Part shown: piece after piece, positions 45,103 through 54,386 of the stretch | How the letters are laid out: the number at the start of each line of letters is the position of its first letter | How positions within the stretch are numbered: the first letter of the stretch is position 1 | Notes under the pieces: model-generated | What the model was told of the DNA's origin: nothing | Databases searched by the model: none | Seen by the model: only the letters and a program-made list of their open reading frames with translations | Program-made: the position numbers and the translations under genes | From: Planctomycetota bacterium | Lineage (GTDB): Bacteria; Planctomycetota; UBA1135; GCA-002686595 | NCBI GenBank assembly: GCA_012959785.1 | Contig: DUCM01000010.1 | Span: forward strand, 62,386-126,385 | DNA: 64,000 nt | Direction of reading: 5' to 3'

Positions 45103-46890
45103 ATGCCCCGAGTGAGGACAATCAGCGGCGTCCCCGTGGCGCCTGGCCTGGCCATGGCGCCTGCCCATGTAGTGCAGGCGACCCCCGATGTGATTCCCAC
45201 CTGGTCGATCCGCGGCGAGGAGGTTGAGTCCGAGCTCGAGCGCCTCCAGCAGGCCCTCGAACGGGTCAGCAATCTTCTGGAAAAGCAGCGTCTGAAGGTG
45301 GCCAAGAGCTCCTCCAGCCAGGAGGCCGAGATCTTCTCGGTGCACCGCATGATCTTGCAGGACCCCGGCGCCCTCGACCGAGTACGCCTGCGAATCCGCG
45401 AGGAACGGTTGAACGCCGAAGCCTGCGTGCAGCACCTGATCGAGCACCTCGAGGCCACCATGAGCCGGTTGGAGGGCAACAGCGTGCGCAGCTACGGGGC
45501 CGACATCTCCGATCCCTGGCGCTTGGTGATCAGGGAATTGATGAAGAGAGATCACGACGCCTTCGTCTCCAGCGACGAACAAGTTGTTCTGGCGGCCGAG
45601 GAGCTGACGCCCTTTGTCGTGACTTATCTCGATCGATCGAGGGTGCAGGCCATCGTCACCGAGCGTGGCGGGAGATTCTCCCACGGCGCCGTCCTGGCGC
45701 GTTCCTTTGGCTTTCCCTGTGTGGTGGGGGTGCCCAACCTGCTCTCGCGCCTCGAACAGGGCCTGCGCATGATCGTCGATGGCGACGCGGGCACGATCCA
45801 GCTCGATCCGGGCCAGGAGGAGGTGGACCACTTTCTCAGCCGTCACACCCGTCATGTTGCCAAGCGCGACGCCTTGGTCCAACACGCCGCCTTGCCGGCC
45901 AAGACCCAGGACGGCACCCGCTTCGCCGTCGAGGTCAACATCGAGAGCGTGCGCGACCTCGATCTGGGCCATTTTGCTGTGGATCACACCGATGGCGTAG
46001 GGCTATTGCGCACCGAGTTCATGTACATGGAGCGCGCCCAGTTCCCCTCGGAGGAGGAGCAGTACCGTCTCTATCGCCGGGTCGTGGAGCACTTCGCCGG
46101 CCGTCCCGTGACGATCCGTACCCTTGATATTGGCGGTGACAAGCAGTTGCCCTACTTTCAGACGCCCAAGGAGGTTAATCCGGCCCTGGGCTGGCGCGGT
46201 TTGCGCGTGCAATTGCACTGGGCCGATCTCCTGCGCGTCCAGCTGCGGGCAGCCCTGCGCGCCAGTGCCCACGGGCCGGTGCGCCTGATGCTGCCCATGG
46301 TGACCTCCTGCGAGGAGGTCCAGGCCGTGCACCGGATCTTCTCGGAGGTTCGCAGCCAGCTCCTCGACCACGGCTACGAAGTAGCCCAGGACTTGCCCAC
46401 GGGAATCATGGTGGAGGTCCCGGCAGCGCTCTTGACCCTGCCTCGGATCCTCAAGGAGGTGGACTTCATCAGCGTCGGCACCAACGACCTCGTGCAGTAC
46501 CTGCTCGCCGCTGACCGCGACAACCCATGGGTGTCGGATCTCTACGATCCCTACCACCCGGCGGTGCTTTGGGCCCTGTGTTGGGCTGCGGACTGCGCTC
46601 GCCAGGCGGACACTCCCTCCTCGGTCTGTGGAGAGATGGCCGGGGACTACGCCACGGCCCTGATGCTTCTCGGCATGGGCTTCTCGTCGGTCTCGGTGGC
46701 GCCCAACTTCCTCAGCCAGGTGAAGTACGCCATCCGCAGCACGACCCTCGAGGAAGTTCAAACACTCGCCGCCGAGGCTTCAGAGGCAACCTCGGGGGAT
46801 GCCGTGCGAAAACTTTTGGAGGACCTGCGGGTGCGTCTGCACGCCCGCCAGGCGGGTGACCAGACCGCTTCAGGTGTCTCGGAGCCCTGA
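45103..46890 (+). CDS. ptsI: Phosphoenolpyruvate-protein phosphotransferase (PTS enzyme I)
   Basis: 595 aa; ATG 45103 has AGGAGG six bases upstream. Enzyme I takes phosphate from PEP onto an active-site His and passes it to HPr or an NPr-type partner. Visible: G-I-P-V-A-P-G-L-A at the N-terminus, the phospho-His loop G-G-R-F-S-H194-G-A-V-L-A-R-S, PEP-binding segments L-L-R-T-E-F-M-Y and T-L-D-I-G-G-D-K-Q-L, and the C-terminal S-V-C-G-E-M-A-G active-site Cys. Length fits the sugar-PTS enzyme (no GAF domain), but no HPr or permease gene is adjacent, so a regulatory PTS is possible. Confidence 0.95.
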   Translation: MPRVRTISGVPVAPGLAMAPAHVVQATPDVIPTWSIRGEEVESELERLQQALERVSNLLEKQRLKVAKSSSSQEAEIFSVHRMILQDPGALDRVRLRIREERLNAEACVQHLIEHLEATMSRLEGNSVRSYGADISDPWRLVIRELMKRDHDAFVSSDEQVVLAAEELTPFVVTYLDRSRVQAIVTERGGRFSHGAVLARSFGFPCVVGVPNLLSRLEQGLRMIVDGDAGTIQLDPGQEEVDHFLSRHTRHVAKRDALVQHAALPAKTQDGTRFAVEVNIESVRDLDLGHFAVDHTDGVGLLRTEFMYMERAQFPSEEEQYRLYRRVVEHFAGRPVTIRTLDIGGDKQLPYFQTPKEVNPALGWRGLRVQLHWADLLRVQLRAALRASAHGPVRLMLPMVTSCEEVQAVHRIFSEVRSQLLDHGYEVAQDLPTGIMVEVPAALLTLPRILKEVDFISVGTNDLVQYLLAADRDNPWVSDLYDPYHPAVLWALCWAADCARQADTPSSVCGEMAGDYATALMLLGMGFSSVSVAPNFLSQVKYAIRSTTLEEVQTLAAEASEATSGDAVRKLLEDLRVRLHARQAGDQTASGVSEP

Positions 46891-46909
46891 GCTGAACCGG
46901 GCTGGGGCA

Positions 46910-46929
46910 GGGGAAAACTAGGATTCCCC
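46910..46929 (+). terminator. Small hairpin after ptsI
   Basis: GGGGAA (46910-46915) pairs with TTCCCC (46924-46929) 20 bases after the ptsI stop. No T-run; weak terminator candidate. Confidence 0.3.
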
Positions 46930-47075
46930 ACGAATCGGGCCGACCTCGCCTCTGGCCACTTCCCTGTTTCGGACCCCTGGAAGGCCCCTTCCGCTCCCCT
47001 CAGAAACTCCAAGAAGAGCCAAAGTAAGAAGACCCAAAGTGGCCACAGGTCGCTACACTGGGCCCCAGGAGAAAT

Positions 47076-47091
47076 AAGGAGGAGAAGGAGA
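47076..47091 (+). promoter_or_regulatory. Strong Shine-Dalgarno for the Myb-like gene
   Basis: AAGGAGGAGAAGGAG precedes a GTG start at 47092; the AAGGAGG core ends 9 bases before the start. It is the strongest ribosome-binding site in the window and justifies the GTG start. Confidence 0.6.
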
Positions 47092-47904
47092 GTGCGCGGA
47101 TCCAGATGGGGAAGTGATCAATCCGATCGCCCTCGCCGGGGACGATGGTCCCTGGCGGAAGTGGCTCGGCTGAAAGAGCTCTATGGTCTTAAGAGCAATG
47201 AGACCATTGCAAAGGAGCTAGGGAGACCCGTATCCAGTGTGCGGCGGATGGCCAAGACCCTCTTTCCCTCCGATCCCCTCGCTGAGTCCAAACAGGCCCG
47301 AGGCCCCTGGACAGCCGAGGAGATCGATAATCTCAAGCGCTATGTAGGCGTTGCTCAAGAGGAGATCATCGCCCGCATCCTCGGACGCACCCTTGCTGAT
47401 ATACAGGCCCAGATCGCTGATCTGGGCCGCGTTCATTCTGACGGCGAATGGACGCAGAGCGAGCTCGTCAATCTCAAGAGTTTCTACGGCACCCGCACCG
47501 ACGAGAACATCGCCCGCATCTTCGGCCGCAGCCTGGAGGCGATCACCGCGAAAGCCGCCGAGCTCTGCCTGGCCAAGGACAAGGCTTTCGTGCGCAAGCT
47601 CGCCGGCTCTGCGACCACGAGCATGCCGCGTTGGTCCTCCGAGGAGATCGCCCGCCTCAAGGATATCTACGGCACCCACTCCAACCTCGAGATCGCGCAG
47701 ATGCTCAATCGCTCGGTGAAGAGCGTGGTTTCCAAGGCTCACAACCTGAAACTGCGCAAGGAGCGTGGGCGCCTGGCCGAGATGGGCCGGCAAAATGTCT
47801 CCCTGCGCTATGGCCGGCTAGCCGACGGCACCAAGGATCCGAATATCGAGAGCACCGGGCGCGGTGACAGCGGCATGGCCGAAGCTGGCGACGACGGCTC
47901 CTGA
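47092..47904 (+). CDS. Four-repeat SANT/Myb-like DNA-binding protein
   Basis: 270 aa, GTG start with a strong Shine-Dalgarno. Four tandem ~45-residue repeats share W-[ST]-x-x-E-[IV]-x-x-L-K-x-x-[YV]-G and I-A-x-x-L-G/N-R: R-W-S-L-A-E-V-A-R-L-K-E-L-Y-G (about 18-60), P-W-T-A-E-E-I-D-N-L-K-R-Y-V-G (71-112), E-W-T-Q-S-E-L-V-N-L-K-S-F-Y-G (122-163), R-W-S-S-E-E-I-A-R-L-K-D-I-Y-G (179-220). Each looks like a Myb/SANT-type three-helix HTH with a conserved first Trp. The N-terminus and the linkers are basic. The tail is hydrophilic. Probably a DNA-binding regulator or nucleoid protein; target unknown. Confidence 0.72.
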   Translation: MRGSRWGSDQSDRPRRGRWSLAEVARLKELYGLKSNETIAKELGRPVSSVRRMAKTLFPSDPLAESKQARGPWTAEEIDNLKRYVGVAQEEIIARILGRTLADIQAQIADLGRVHSDGEWTQSELVNLKSFYGTRTDENIARIFGRSLEAITAKAAELCLAKDKAFVRKLAGSATTSMPRWSSEEIARLKDIYGTHSNLEIAQMLNRSVKSVVSKAHNLKLRKERGRLAEMGRQNVSLRYGRLADGTKDPNIESTGRGDSGMAEAGDDGS

Positions 47905-47916
47905 CGCGTTTCTTCT

Positions 47917-48879
47917 TCAGTCATGCGGCAGAGCCAGCTTCATGCAGAACACCGAGCCGCCTGATTTCTTGAATTCCGAGGTCTGCACCTCCTGAACCCT
48001 CCAGTTCGCCTGGCGGAGGGCCTCTCCGACTCTGGCGCAACCCTCCTCGATCACCACAACCCGTTGCTCCGCAGGGGGGGCTGGCCCATCGCTTGCCAAG
48101 GCCTCCCCCGCGAAGGCATGGCTTGCGAAGACATTGCACGCGAAGCCCTTTCGCGCCTCGACTTCATCGACTTCGATACGCTTCGCCACCAAGCGCCGGA
48201 TTAGCTCGCGGCCATCCTCGCTGAAGGCGCCGGGGTACCAGAGGCAGGTTTTCTCGTCCAAAAGCGCCAGGCAGGTGTCCAGGTGATAGAAATCCGGGTC
48301 GACCAGCTCCAGGCGCACGACGCGCAAGCCGTAGCGCCGGCTGAGTTCCTCCCAGGCTGCCCCGTCGGTGCGCGGTCCCACGCCGCCCCACAACAATTGC
48401 CGCCGGGGATGCCAGAGGCCGTCGCCGGTGCCTTCGAGGCATCGTGCCGGGCCGTCGAGGGGCGCAACGGTCCAGCCCCGGGACGAGGCGAAGCTCGCCA
48501 GGTGATCGACCTCGCCCTGGCGCTGGGGGCTGGCCATGCGGCTGGGCAGCCACAGGTTGCCTGCGCCGCTGGCGGCCGCTGGCAGGGGCAGACCCGGATT
48601 GGCGCAGAAGACCAGGTCGGGGTGGCCGTCCAGGGGCGGGATCACCTCCACCTGCAAGCCGCGCGCCTCGAAAACACGGCGCAGGGCCAACCACTGGCTG
48701 CGCGCCCGCTCGCGGTCCACCTGGTGCAGGTTTCCCTCGGGGCCGCGCATGTGGGGGTTGATCGCGTAGCTGATCTGATAGTCCCTGGGGTCGGCCATCC
48801 ACAGCATGTCGAAGTCCGGCAGAGGGCCCAGGTCCTCGATGCGGAAGTCGAGCTCGTCGCAGGAGTCGTAGTAGGGCAT
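47917..48879 (-). CDS. Amidinotransferase/dimethylargininase-fold hydrolase
   Basis: 320 aa from ATG 48879. The pentein fold of arginine deiminase and dimethylarginine dimethylaminohydrolase is seen in order: D-P-R-D-Y-Q-I-S-Y-A-I-N-P-H-M, D-L-V-F-C-A-N-P-G-L, W-L-P-S-R-M, the catalytic H in Y-H-L-D-T-C-L-A-L, and the catalytic C in S-G-G-S-V-F-C-M-K-L at the end. Expected chemistry is hydrolysis or amidino transfer on an arginine-type substrate through a Cys thioester. Exact substrate cannot be read. It is convergent with the Myb-like gene (12 bases apart). Confidence 0.87.
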   Translation of the reverse strand: MPYYDSCDELDFRIEDLGPLPDFDMLWMADPRDYQISYAINPHMRGPEGNLHQVDRERARSQWLALRRVFEARGLQVEVIPPLDGHPDLVFCANPGLPLPAAASGAGNLWLPSRMASPQRQGEVDHLASFASSRGWTVAPLDGPARCLEGTGDGLWHPRRQLLWGGVGPRTDGAAWEELSRRYGLRVVRLELVDPDFYHLDTCLALLDEKTCLWYPGAFSEDGRELIRRLVAKRIEVDEVEARKGFACNVFASHAFAGEALASDGPAPPAEQRVVVIEEGCARVGEALRQANWRVQEVQTSEFKKSGGSVFCMKLALPHD

Positions 48880-48983
48880 GGGTGGGCAGAAGCTCGGGGC
48901 TGAACGGGAAGGCCGGGCTGCAGCTGGAGCCACGGTAGCAGCCCCGGCGTCCAAGGCACAATCCTGTGGGGGCGGCGGTTCCC

Positions 48984-51900
48984 TCACCAGATGCGCTCGG
49001 CTTCCAGGGTGCAGGCACCGAGCTGGTTCTGGACCGTGCCGGTGATGCACAGGGGGCCAAACTCGGCCAGCAGTCGGCCGCAGCGCCGGTAGATGTCGGG
49101 GAAGAGCACCACTTCGGCCAGGCCGCTCTCATCTTCGAGGGTCAAGAAGCGCATCCACTTGCCGTCGGCGGTGGGCACCCGGCGGCTTGCGGCGAGCCAG
49201 CCGCGGAGGGTTATGCGGCCGCCTTCGAAGTGACGCAGCTCGGCACAGGGCGTGGGCCGCGGCGGGCCCGGGGGCTGTCCCGCAGCACCGCAGCGACCCT
49301 CCGCGGGGGCCGGAAAGATCGCCGTGGGGTGGTCGTGAACCGTCAGGCCCATCAGCTCGTATTCCAGCTCGCCGCGCTCGCGACGGGTGAGGTCGGGCAG
49401 CCCCGGCAGCACCAGGGCCGGGGTCGGGGGCTCGGGGAACAGGGCGGCGCTGCTGCCCGGCGCGAGTTGCGCGTCCCCCAGACCCAGCCCGGCGTGCCAG
49501 CCGCGGCTGCCGGCGCGGGCTGCGGCCAGGGCCTCGTCCGCCCGCTGGCTCGGAGTGGCCCGGCAGGCGGCCAACTGCCCGAGGTCGAGGCCCTGGCTGC
49601 CGCCGTGGGTCAGGGCCCGCGGCGCCCGCCGGCCGGGGCCGGCGATCAGGTGCAGGCGCCACAGGAGTTCGGGCCGCGTGTGGTCGAAGGCGTCGAGTGC
49701 GCCACACTGGATCAGGTGTCGGGCCTCGTCGATGTGGGCGCCGCTGCGTTCCAGAAAATCGGGCAAGGACAGGAAGGGCCCGCGTTCCCGGCGCGTCAGC
49801 GACAGGCGTTCGAGCAGGTTCTGCGAGAGCCCTTTGATCGCACCCAGCCCCAGCCGCAGGGCGGCGGCCTTGCGTGGGGACTGCCCGCCGGTTTGCAGGC
49901 GCTCGAGGGTGACTTCGCTCGCGCTCTGGTTCACATCCGGCGGCAGGATCACCACGCCCAGGCGGCGTGCTTCCTCGATGTACACGCGCGGCTTGTAGTA
50001 GCCGGTATGGCTGTTCAGGAAGGACACCATGTAGGCCGCCGGGTGGTGCGTCTTGAGCCACACCGCCCGGTAGGCGATGCGGCCGTAGGTCACCGCGTGG
50101 GCTTTGCAGAACCCGAAGGATGCGAAGTTGGCGATGAGTTCCCAGACGCGCTCGGCGTCATCGCCAGAGATGCCCTGGTCCGTGCAGCCCGTGCGAAAGC
50201 GTTGGGCCAGGGGTTCCAGTTCCTGGGTCTGACGCTTTTGCAGGGCCCGCCGCAGGAGATCGGCCTCGGCCAGATCCATACCGGCCAGGGTCTGGGCCAC
50301 GCGCATGACATCTTCCTGGTAGAGCATGATGCCCAGGGTGTCGCCCAGGGTCTCGCTCAGCCGCGGGTGGGGTGGCGTGGGGGCTTCGAGGCCGCGGAAG
50401 CGCCGCACATAGGCTTCCTTCAGCCCCGAACTCGACGGCCCGGGGCGGATCAGGGCCACGGCCTGGATGACCGCGTCCATGTCCCGCGCGCCAGTTTGCT
50501 GCAACAGGTTGCGCATACCTGGCGACTCGACCTGGAAACAGGCCAGGGAGCGACCCTCGGCCAGGGTGTCGCCGGTGGCGGGGTCGTCGCCCGTCAGGCA
50601 CTCGAGGTCGATCTTGATGCCTTCGTCGTCCAGGGCGCGCAGGCAATCGTCGATCACGGTCAGGGCGCGGTTGCCGAGCAGGTCCATCTTGACCAGGCCC
50701 ACAGCCTCGACGCCGCGCTTGTCGAACTCGGTCACCACCAGGCCCTTGGCGGCCCGCCGGCAGGCGACGAAGTCGGTGATCGGACCGGGCGCCACCACCA
50801 CGCCTCCGGGGTGTAGACCAAAGTGCCGCGGCATCCCGAGCAGGTCGCCGGCCTGCTCAAGCACGCGCTGCCAACGCGGATCGTGGTAGGGAAAACCCTG
50901 GGCTTCGGGCGTCGAGCGCAGGGCCCGTTCGATGGGTTGCGCGTCGGCGCCAAACTCATGCGTGCTTTCCGCCACGGTGGAGGCGCCATCGAAGAGGGTT
51001 GCGGCCTCGCTAGGCGCGTAGTGGGGCAGGACCTTCGACCAGCGATTCACGAGGGCCGGCGGAATGCCGTGGACCAGGGCGGTTTCGCGAAAGGCCGCCC
51101 GCAGCCCAAAGCAGTTCAAGGTCGAGATCATCGCCGTGCGTTCCGCTCCGAAGAGTTCGTACACATGGTGAATGACTTCATCGCGCCGGCGATAGCAGAA
51201 GTCGAGGTCGATGTCGGGACGGTCGCTGCGCGCGGGGTTGAGGAAACGCTCGAAGATCAACTGATAGCGAAAAGGGTCCGCGTCGGTGAGGCCCAGGCAG
51301 TAGGCCACCAGGCTATCGGCTGCCGAGCCGCGGCCCACGCAGGGGATCTTTTGTTCGCGGGCGTACTCGGCGATCTTGTTTACCAGGAGGAAGTAGTCGG
51401 CGAAGCCGAGTTGCTCGATGGTGGAAAGTTCGTAGTCGAGACGCCGCAGAACCTCGGGCCGCAGGGGGGAAAAGCGGCGCTGGGCGCCTTCAAAGGCGAG
51501 AATGGAGAGTTGCGAGTAGGCACTCTCGTCGCTTTGCAATTCGACCCGGGGAAACAGCACGCGGTCCAGGGGTGGGGTGTAGTCGCAACGCGCAGCGACT
51601 TCGAGGGTGCGCGCCACCATGGCGGGCACCCCCGGCGGTGGCTGAGCCTGCCAAGCGCCGGGAAAGTCGTCGAGGTCGGCGTAGAGCGCGCAGACCTCGC
51701 GGGCACTGGGGAGATGGGCGCTGCCTTCGGCCAACCATTCCTCGGGCAGGTCTTCGAGCAGGGCGTTGCGACCGATGGCCACCCGCAGGCGGTGGTCCAC
51801 TGCGCCACCGGGGCCAGCGTAGTAGACATCGGGCACGGCCAGGATACCGAAGCCCGTGGCGCGGGCGGCGGCGAGCATTTCGTCAGCCGCCAGCGCGTGG

Positions 51901-52544
51901 GCCGGCGGCGGGGTCTTGGAGGGCTCGCGGGAGGGATCCGGTTCCAGGGCTGGAGCTGCCTTGCGAGGGGCCGCCGAGGAGCCGTGGGCGAGGTGCGTAT
52001 TGCGCGAGCTGCCGGGCCGCCAGCGGTCGGCGCTAGCGGCCCGGCGCAAACCCGCGGGCGCGATGGCCGCCAGGACTTGGTCGGGGGGCACGCGCCCCAT
52101 CAAGGCCAGCAAGAGGCGCGGGTGGTCGACGAGGTAGATCAGCCCCTCCTGGAACTCCACTGCGCTCTGGGCGAGATCAAAATTGTCCTCCGGCGTGCCC
52201 AGGCGCTCGCCCCAGCGACCGGGGTCGCGGCCGAGTTGGCGGGCGGAGACGAGCTTGTTCAAGTTGGCTGCGCCGCGCTCGTTCTGCACCAGGGCGATGA
52301 TTCGGCCGGCGTGTTCGTCGTTCGCTTGGGTGCAGCGCGGATCCGACAGTTCGGCCCCCAGGATCGTGCGCACGCTCTTGGCGTGGGCTGAGCGTATGAA
52401 GTCGATCCAGCCCGCCGTGCTGTCGAGGTCGGTCAGGGCCAGGGCGCCGAGTTCCAGGGTGTCCGCCCGTTCGAGCAGGACGGCCGGCGTATCGACGCCG
52501 GTGAGCAAGGAGTGACAACCGTGAACACGCAGGGGCACATACAA
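48984..52544 (-). CDS. dnaE2: DnaE2-like error-prone DNA polymerase III alpha
   Basis: 1186 aa; start TTG 52544 with GGGAGG (52551-52556) six bases upstream. C-family polymerase, template-directed synthesis, often for lesion bypass. PHP domain at the start is degenerate: R-V-H-G-C-H-S and A-L-T-D-L instead of H-x-H and T-D-H, so pyrophosphatase/exonuclease activity is unlikely. Palm Asp pair R-P-D-I-D-L-D-F and K-M-D-L-L-G, then F-Q-V-E-S-P-G-M, I-R-P-G-P-S, H-A-V-T-Y-G-R-I-A-Y. The C-terminus ends in an OB-fold (T-L-E-D-E-S-G-L), as in DnaE2 rather than replicative DnaE1. No imuA/imuB is adjacent. Confidence 0.86.
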   Translation of the reverse strand: MYVPLRVHGCHSLLTGVDTPAVLLERADTLELGALALTDLDSTAGWIDFIRSAHAKSVRTILGAELSDPRCTQANDEHAGRIIALVQNERGAANLNKLVSARQLGRDPGRWGERLGTPEDNFDLAQSAVEFQEGLIYLVDHPRLLLALMGRVPPDQVLAAIAPAGLRRAASADRWRPGSSRNTHLAHGSSAAPRKAAPALEPDPSREPSKTPPPAHALAADEMLAAARATGFGILAVPDVYYAGPGGAVDHRLRVAIGRNALLEDLPEEWLAEGSAHLPSAREVCALYADLDDFPGAWQAQPPPGVPAMVARTLEVAARCDYTPPLDRVLFPRVELQSDESAYSQLSILAFEGAQRRFSPLRPEVLRRLDYELSTIEQLGFADYFLLVNKIAEYAREQKIPCVGRGSAADSLVAYCLGLTDADPFRYQLIFERFLNPARSDRPDIDLDFCYRRRDEVIHHVYELFGAERTAMISTLNCFGLRAAFRETALVHGIPPALVNRWSKVLPHYAPSEAATLFDGASTVAESTHEFGADAQPIERALRSTPEAQGFPYHDPRWQRVLEQAGDLLGMPRHFGLHPGGVVVAPGPITDFVACRRAAKGLVVTEFDKRGVEAVGLVKMDLLGNRALTVIDDCLRALDDEGIKIDLECLTGDDPATGDTLAEGRSLACFQVESPGMRNLLQQTGARDMDAVIQAVALIRPGPSSSGLKEAYVRRFRGLEAPTPPHPRLSETLGDTLGIMLYQEDVMRVAQTLAGMDLAEADLLRRALQKRQTQELEPLAQRFRTGCTDQGISGDDAERVWELIANFASFGFCKAHAVTYGRIAYRAVWLKTHHPAAYMVSFLNSHTGYYKPRVYIEEARRLGVVILPPDVNQSASEVTLERLQTGGQSPRKAAALRLGLGAIKGLSQNLLERLSLTRRERGPFLSLPDFLERSGAHIDEARHLIQCGALDAFDHTRPELLWRLHLIAGPGRRAPRALTHGGSQGLDLGQLAACRATPSQRADEALAAARAGSRGWHAGLGLGDAQLAPGSSAALFPEPPTPALVLPGLPDLTRRERGELEYELMGLTVHDHPTAIFPAPAEGRCGAAGQPPGPPRPTPCAELRHFEGGRITLRGWLAASRRVPTADGKWMRFLTLEDESGLAEVVLFPDIYRRCGRLLAEFGPLCITGTVQNQLGACTLEAERIW

Positions 52545-52961
52545 GAGGGACCTCCCGGGACCGTAGCCTGGCCCGGATTTATTGTGGCTTGGATTGCCGT
52601 GGCTTGGATTGCGCCCACCCAAGAGGAGGCCCCGGCCCCTGGGCGCTCGCCGATGGTGGGCGCATGGCGGCGAGTCGCACGGGGGCTCGGGGTGACTCCA
52701 GAGGAAGCCTAACAAAACCCTAATACATGTCCAGGAAAGCCTCGTCGGTCCCTCCCCGCTGCGGACCCAAGTCCTTGGCAGGCCGTCAGATGGGAGGCGG
52801 AAAAATCTTGCCCCGAGCCCCTGCTGCCCAGACTCTTCGCAATTTGGAGGCGCCATGCACTACTCTCCCACTCCCATGCGTGCCCCCGTCTTGCCCCCCC
52901 GCGCCCTCCCCGGAGCGCACCGCGCCCTGGGTTCGCAGGGCCGCAGGGAGCGGCCCCTCCG
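52545..52961. other. Divergent intergenic region between dnaE2-like and SGNH genes
   Basis: About 415 bases with no supported gene. It holds the dnaE2-like ribosome-binding site (52551-52556) and presumably promoters for both genes; I see no LexA-like box that I could defend. Confidence 0.4.
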
Positions 52962-54302
52962 ATGACGGCCGGGGACCGCCAAGAGCCCCAGCAGAGCGGC
53001 CGCCTGGCTGGCAAGCTGCTGCGGGGCAGCGCCTTGGTCCTGGTGCTCATGGCGCTGCTTTTTAACCGCTACAGCCTGGGCCTCGTGGATCCCAATCCGC
53101 CCCTGGACCCGATCACGGCGCGGGGCGTTTGGGCGACCCAGAAGACCTTCGTTCTCCTGGGGCTCATGGCCTGGCTGTTGGCCGAAGTCGTGCATCCCAC
53201 GGCGTTGCAAGAGCGCTTGCGGCGCAGTTTCGGGCGGCCCCGCGCCTTGAAGCTGCTGCTCCTGGCCATCCTCTTGGCCCTGCCCTTGACGATCCTCGAG
53301 TTGGCCCTGCGGCCCTTCACCACAGATCGCCTGGGTCCCAAGTCCACGACCATCTTCATCAAAGATCCCGACCTCGGCTGGAAGCTGCGGCCGGGGGCCA
53401 GCGGCCACTGGGGCGAGGTCGAGGTGGAAATCAACGAGCATGGCCTGCGCGGACCGGCCCTCGCCCGCGAGCGCGCCCCGGACACCCTGCGCATCCTCTA
53501 CCTCGGTGACTCGGTCACCTTTGGCTACAACCTGCCGAGTTATCGCGAGGCCTTTCCGCACAGGGTCGAGGACTTGCTCGAAGAGCGTGCGGGCCTTGCG
53601 GTGGAGACCATCAACGCCGGAGTCGGCGGCTATTCGCCGTGGCAGTACGAGGCCTACCTGCGCACGGCGGGCCTGGCCTTCGAGCCCGATGTGGTGGTGG
53701 TGGGTTTTGTGCTCAACGATGTCACCGAGAAGTTCGAGCTGGCCCGTTATGGCGGCGCGGGCGAGGGTTGGCAGTTGAGCCAGTCCTACTATTCGCTCGA
53801 CGACTACCTGGCCCACAACATGGCGATCTGGGCGGCTCTCAAGCGCGTCGGAAAGCGGCTGCGCCACGGTTCTTCCCCCGGCGTGGCGGCCCTCAAGCGC
53901 GAACTCGTTTCGGTGGAGGAGCTGGCGCACAAGCCCAACGCCCCGCGGGTTCGCAAAGCCTGGAACGCGACCCTTTTGAACCTCGACCTCCTGGCAACGC
54001 TTTGTGCTGAGAACGATTTGCCCCTGGTGCTGGTGGCCTTTCCCTTCACTTTTCAGTTCCAGGACCCCACCCGCCTGGACGCTCCTCAGCGCGTCCTGGC
54101 AAAATTCTGTAGCGGACGCGGGATTCCCTATCTTGATCTACTGCCGGCTCTCACCAGCCACATACGCGAGCATGAGCTCAGGCCGCGCGATCTATTCATC
54201 GATGTCGACCACCCCTCCGAGAGAGGCAGCGCGATCATCGCGAAACTGATCGCTGACCTACTCGCGAGCGAAAAGTTGTTGGGCGATTTATTCGACCAGT
54301 AG
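52962..54302 (+). CDS. Membrane-anchored SGNH/GDSL hydrolase
   Basis: 446 aa. Three hydrophobic segments occur in the first ~120 residues (LVLVLMALLF, TFVLLGLMAWLLAEVV, LLLLAILLALPLTILELAL). The SGNH domain follows: block I L-Y-L-G-D-S-V-T-F-G-Y-N with the nucleophile Ser, block II G-V-G-G-Y, block III around V-L-N-D-V, and block V D-V-D-H-P-S with the Asp-His pair. Likely role: deacylation or deacetylation of an envelope polysaccharide. No polymer biosynthesis genes are nearby. Confidence 0.83.
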   Translation: MTAGDRQEPQQSGRLAGKLLRGSALVLVLMALLFNRYSLGLVDPNPPLDPITARGVWATQKTFVLLGLMAWLLAEVVHPTALQERLRRSFGRPRALKLLLLAILLALPLTILELALRPFTTDRLGPKSTTIFIKDPDLGWKLRPGASGHWGEVEVEINEHGLRGPALARERAPDTLRILYLGDSVTFGYNLPSYREAFPHRVEDLLEERAGLAVETINAGVGGYSPWQYEAYLRTAGLAFEPDVVVVGFVLNDVTEKFELARYGGAGEGWQLSQSYYSLDDYLAHNMAIWAALKRVGKRLRHGSSPGVAALKRELVSVEELAHKPNAPRVRKAWNATLLNLDLLATLCAENDLPLVLVAFPFTFQFQDPTRLDAPQRVLAKFCSGRGIPYLDLLPALTSHIREHELRPRDLFIDVDHPSERGSAIIAKLIADLLASEKLLGDLFDQ

Positions 54303-54386
54303 GGCGGGTAACAAGCGCGTGTTGCCACACATTTTTTCTCAGCGAACTCAGTAGCGAAGAGCTGTAAACACCTCCACTTCGGATGA

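Noticed and set aside
48966-52391. Two long plus-strand open frames (616 and 522 codons) opposite the DnaE2-like gene
   Set aside because: They have no recognisable motif and mirror a clear C-family polymerase.
48984-52856. Upstream extension of the DnaE2-like protein to a 1290-residue form
   Set aside because: The extra N-terminus lacks family similarity, while TTG 52544 has a good Shine-Dalgarno and starts at the PHP domain.
54303-54386. Frameshifted upstream part of the hybrid kinase
   Set aside because: I translated all forward frames; none resembles a HisKA or ATPase N-box, so the sequence is missing rather than shifted.
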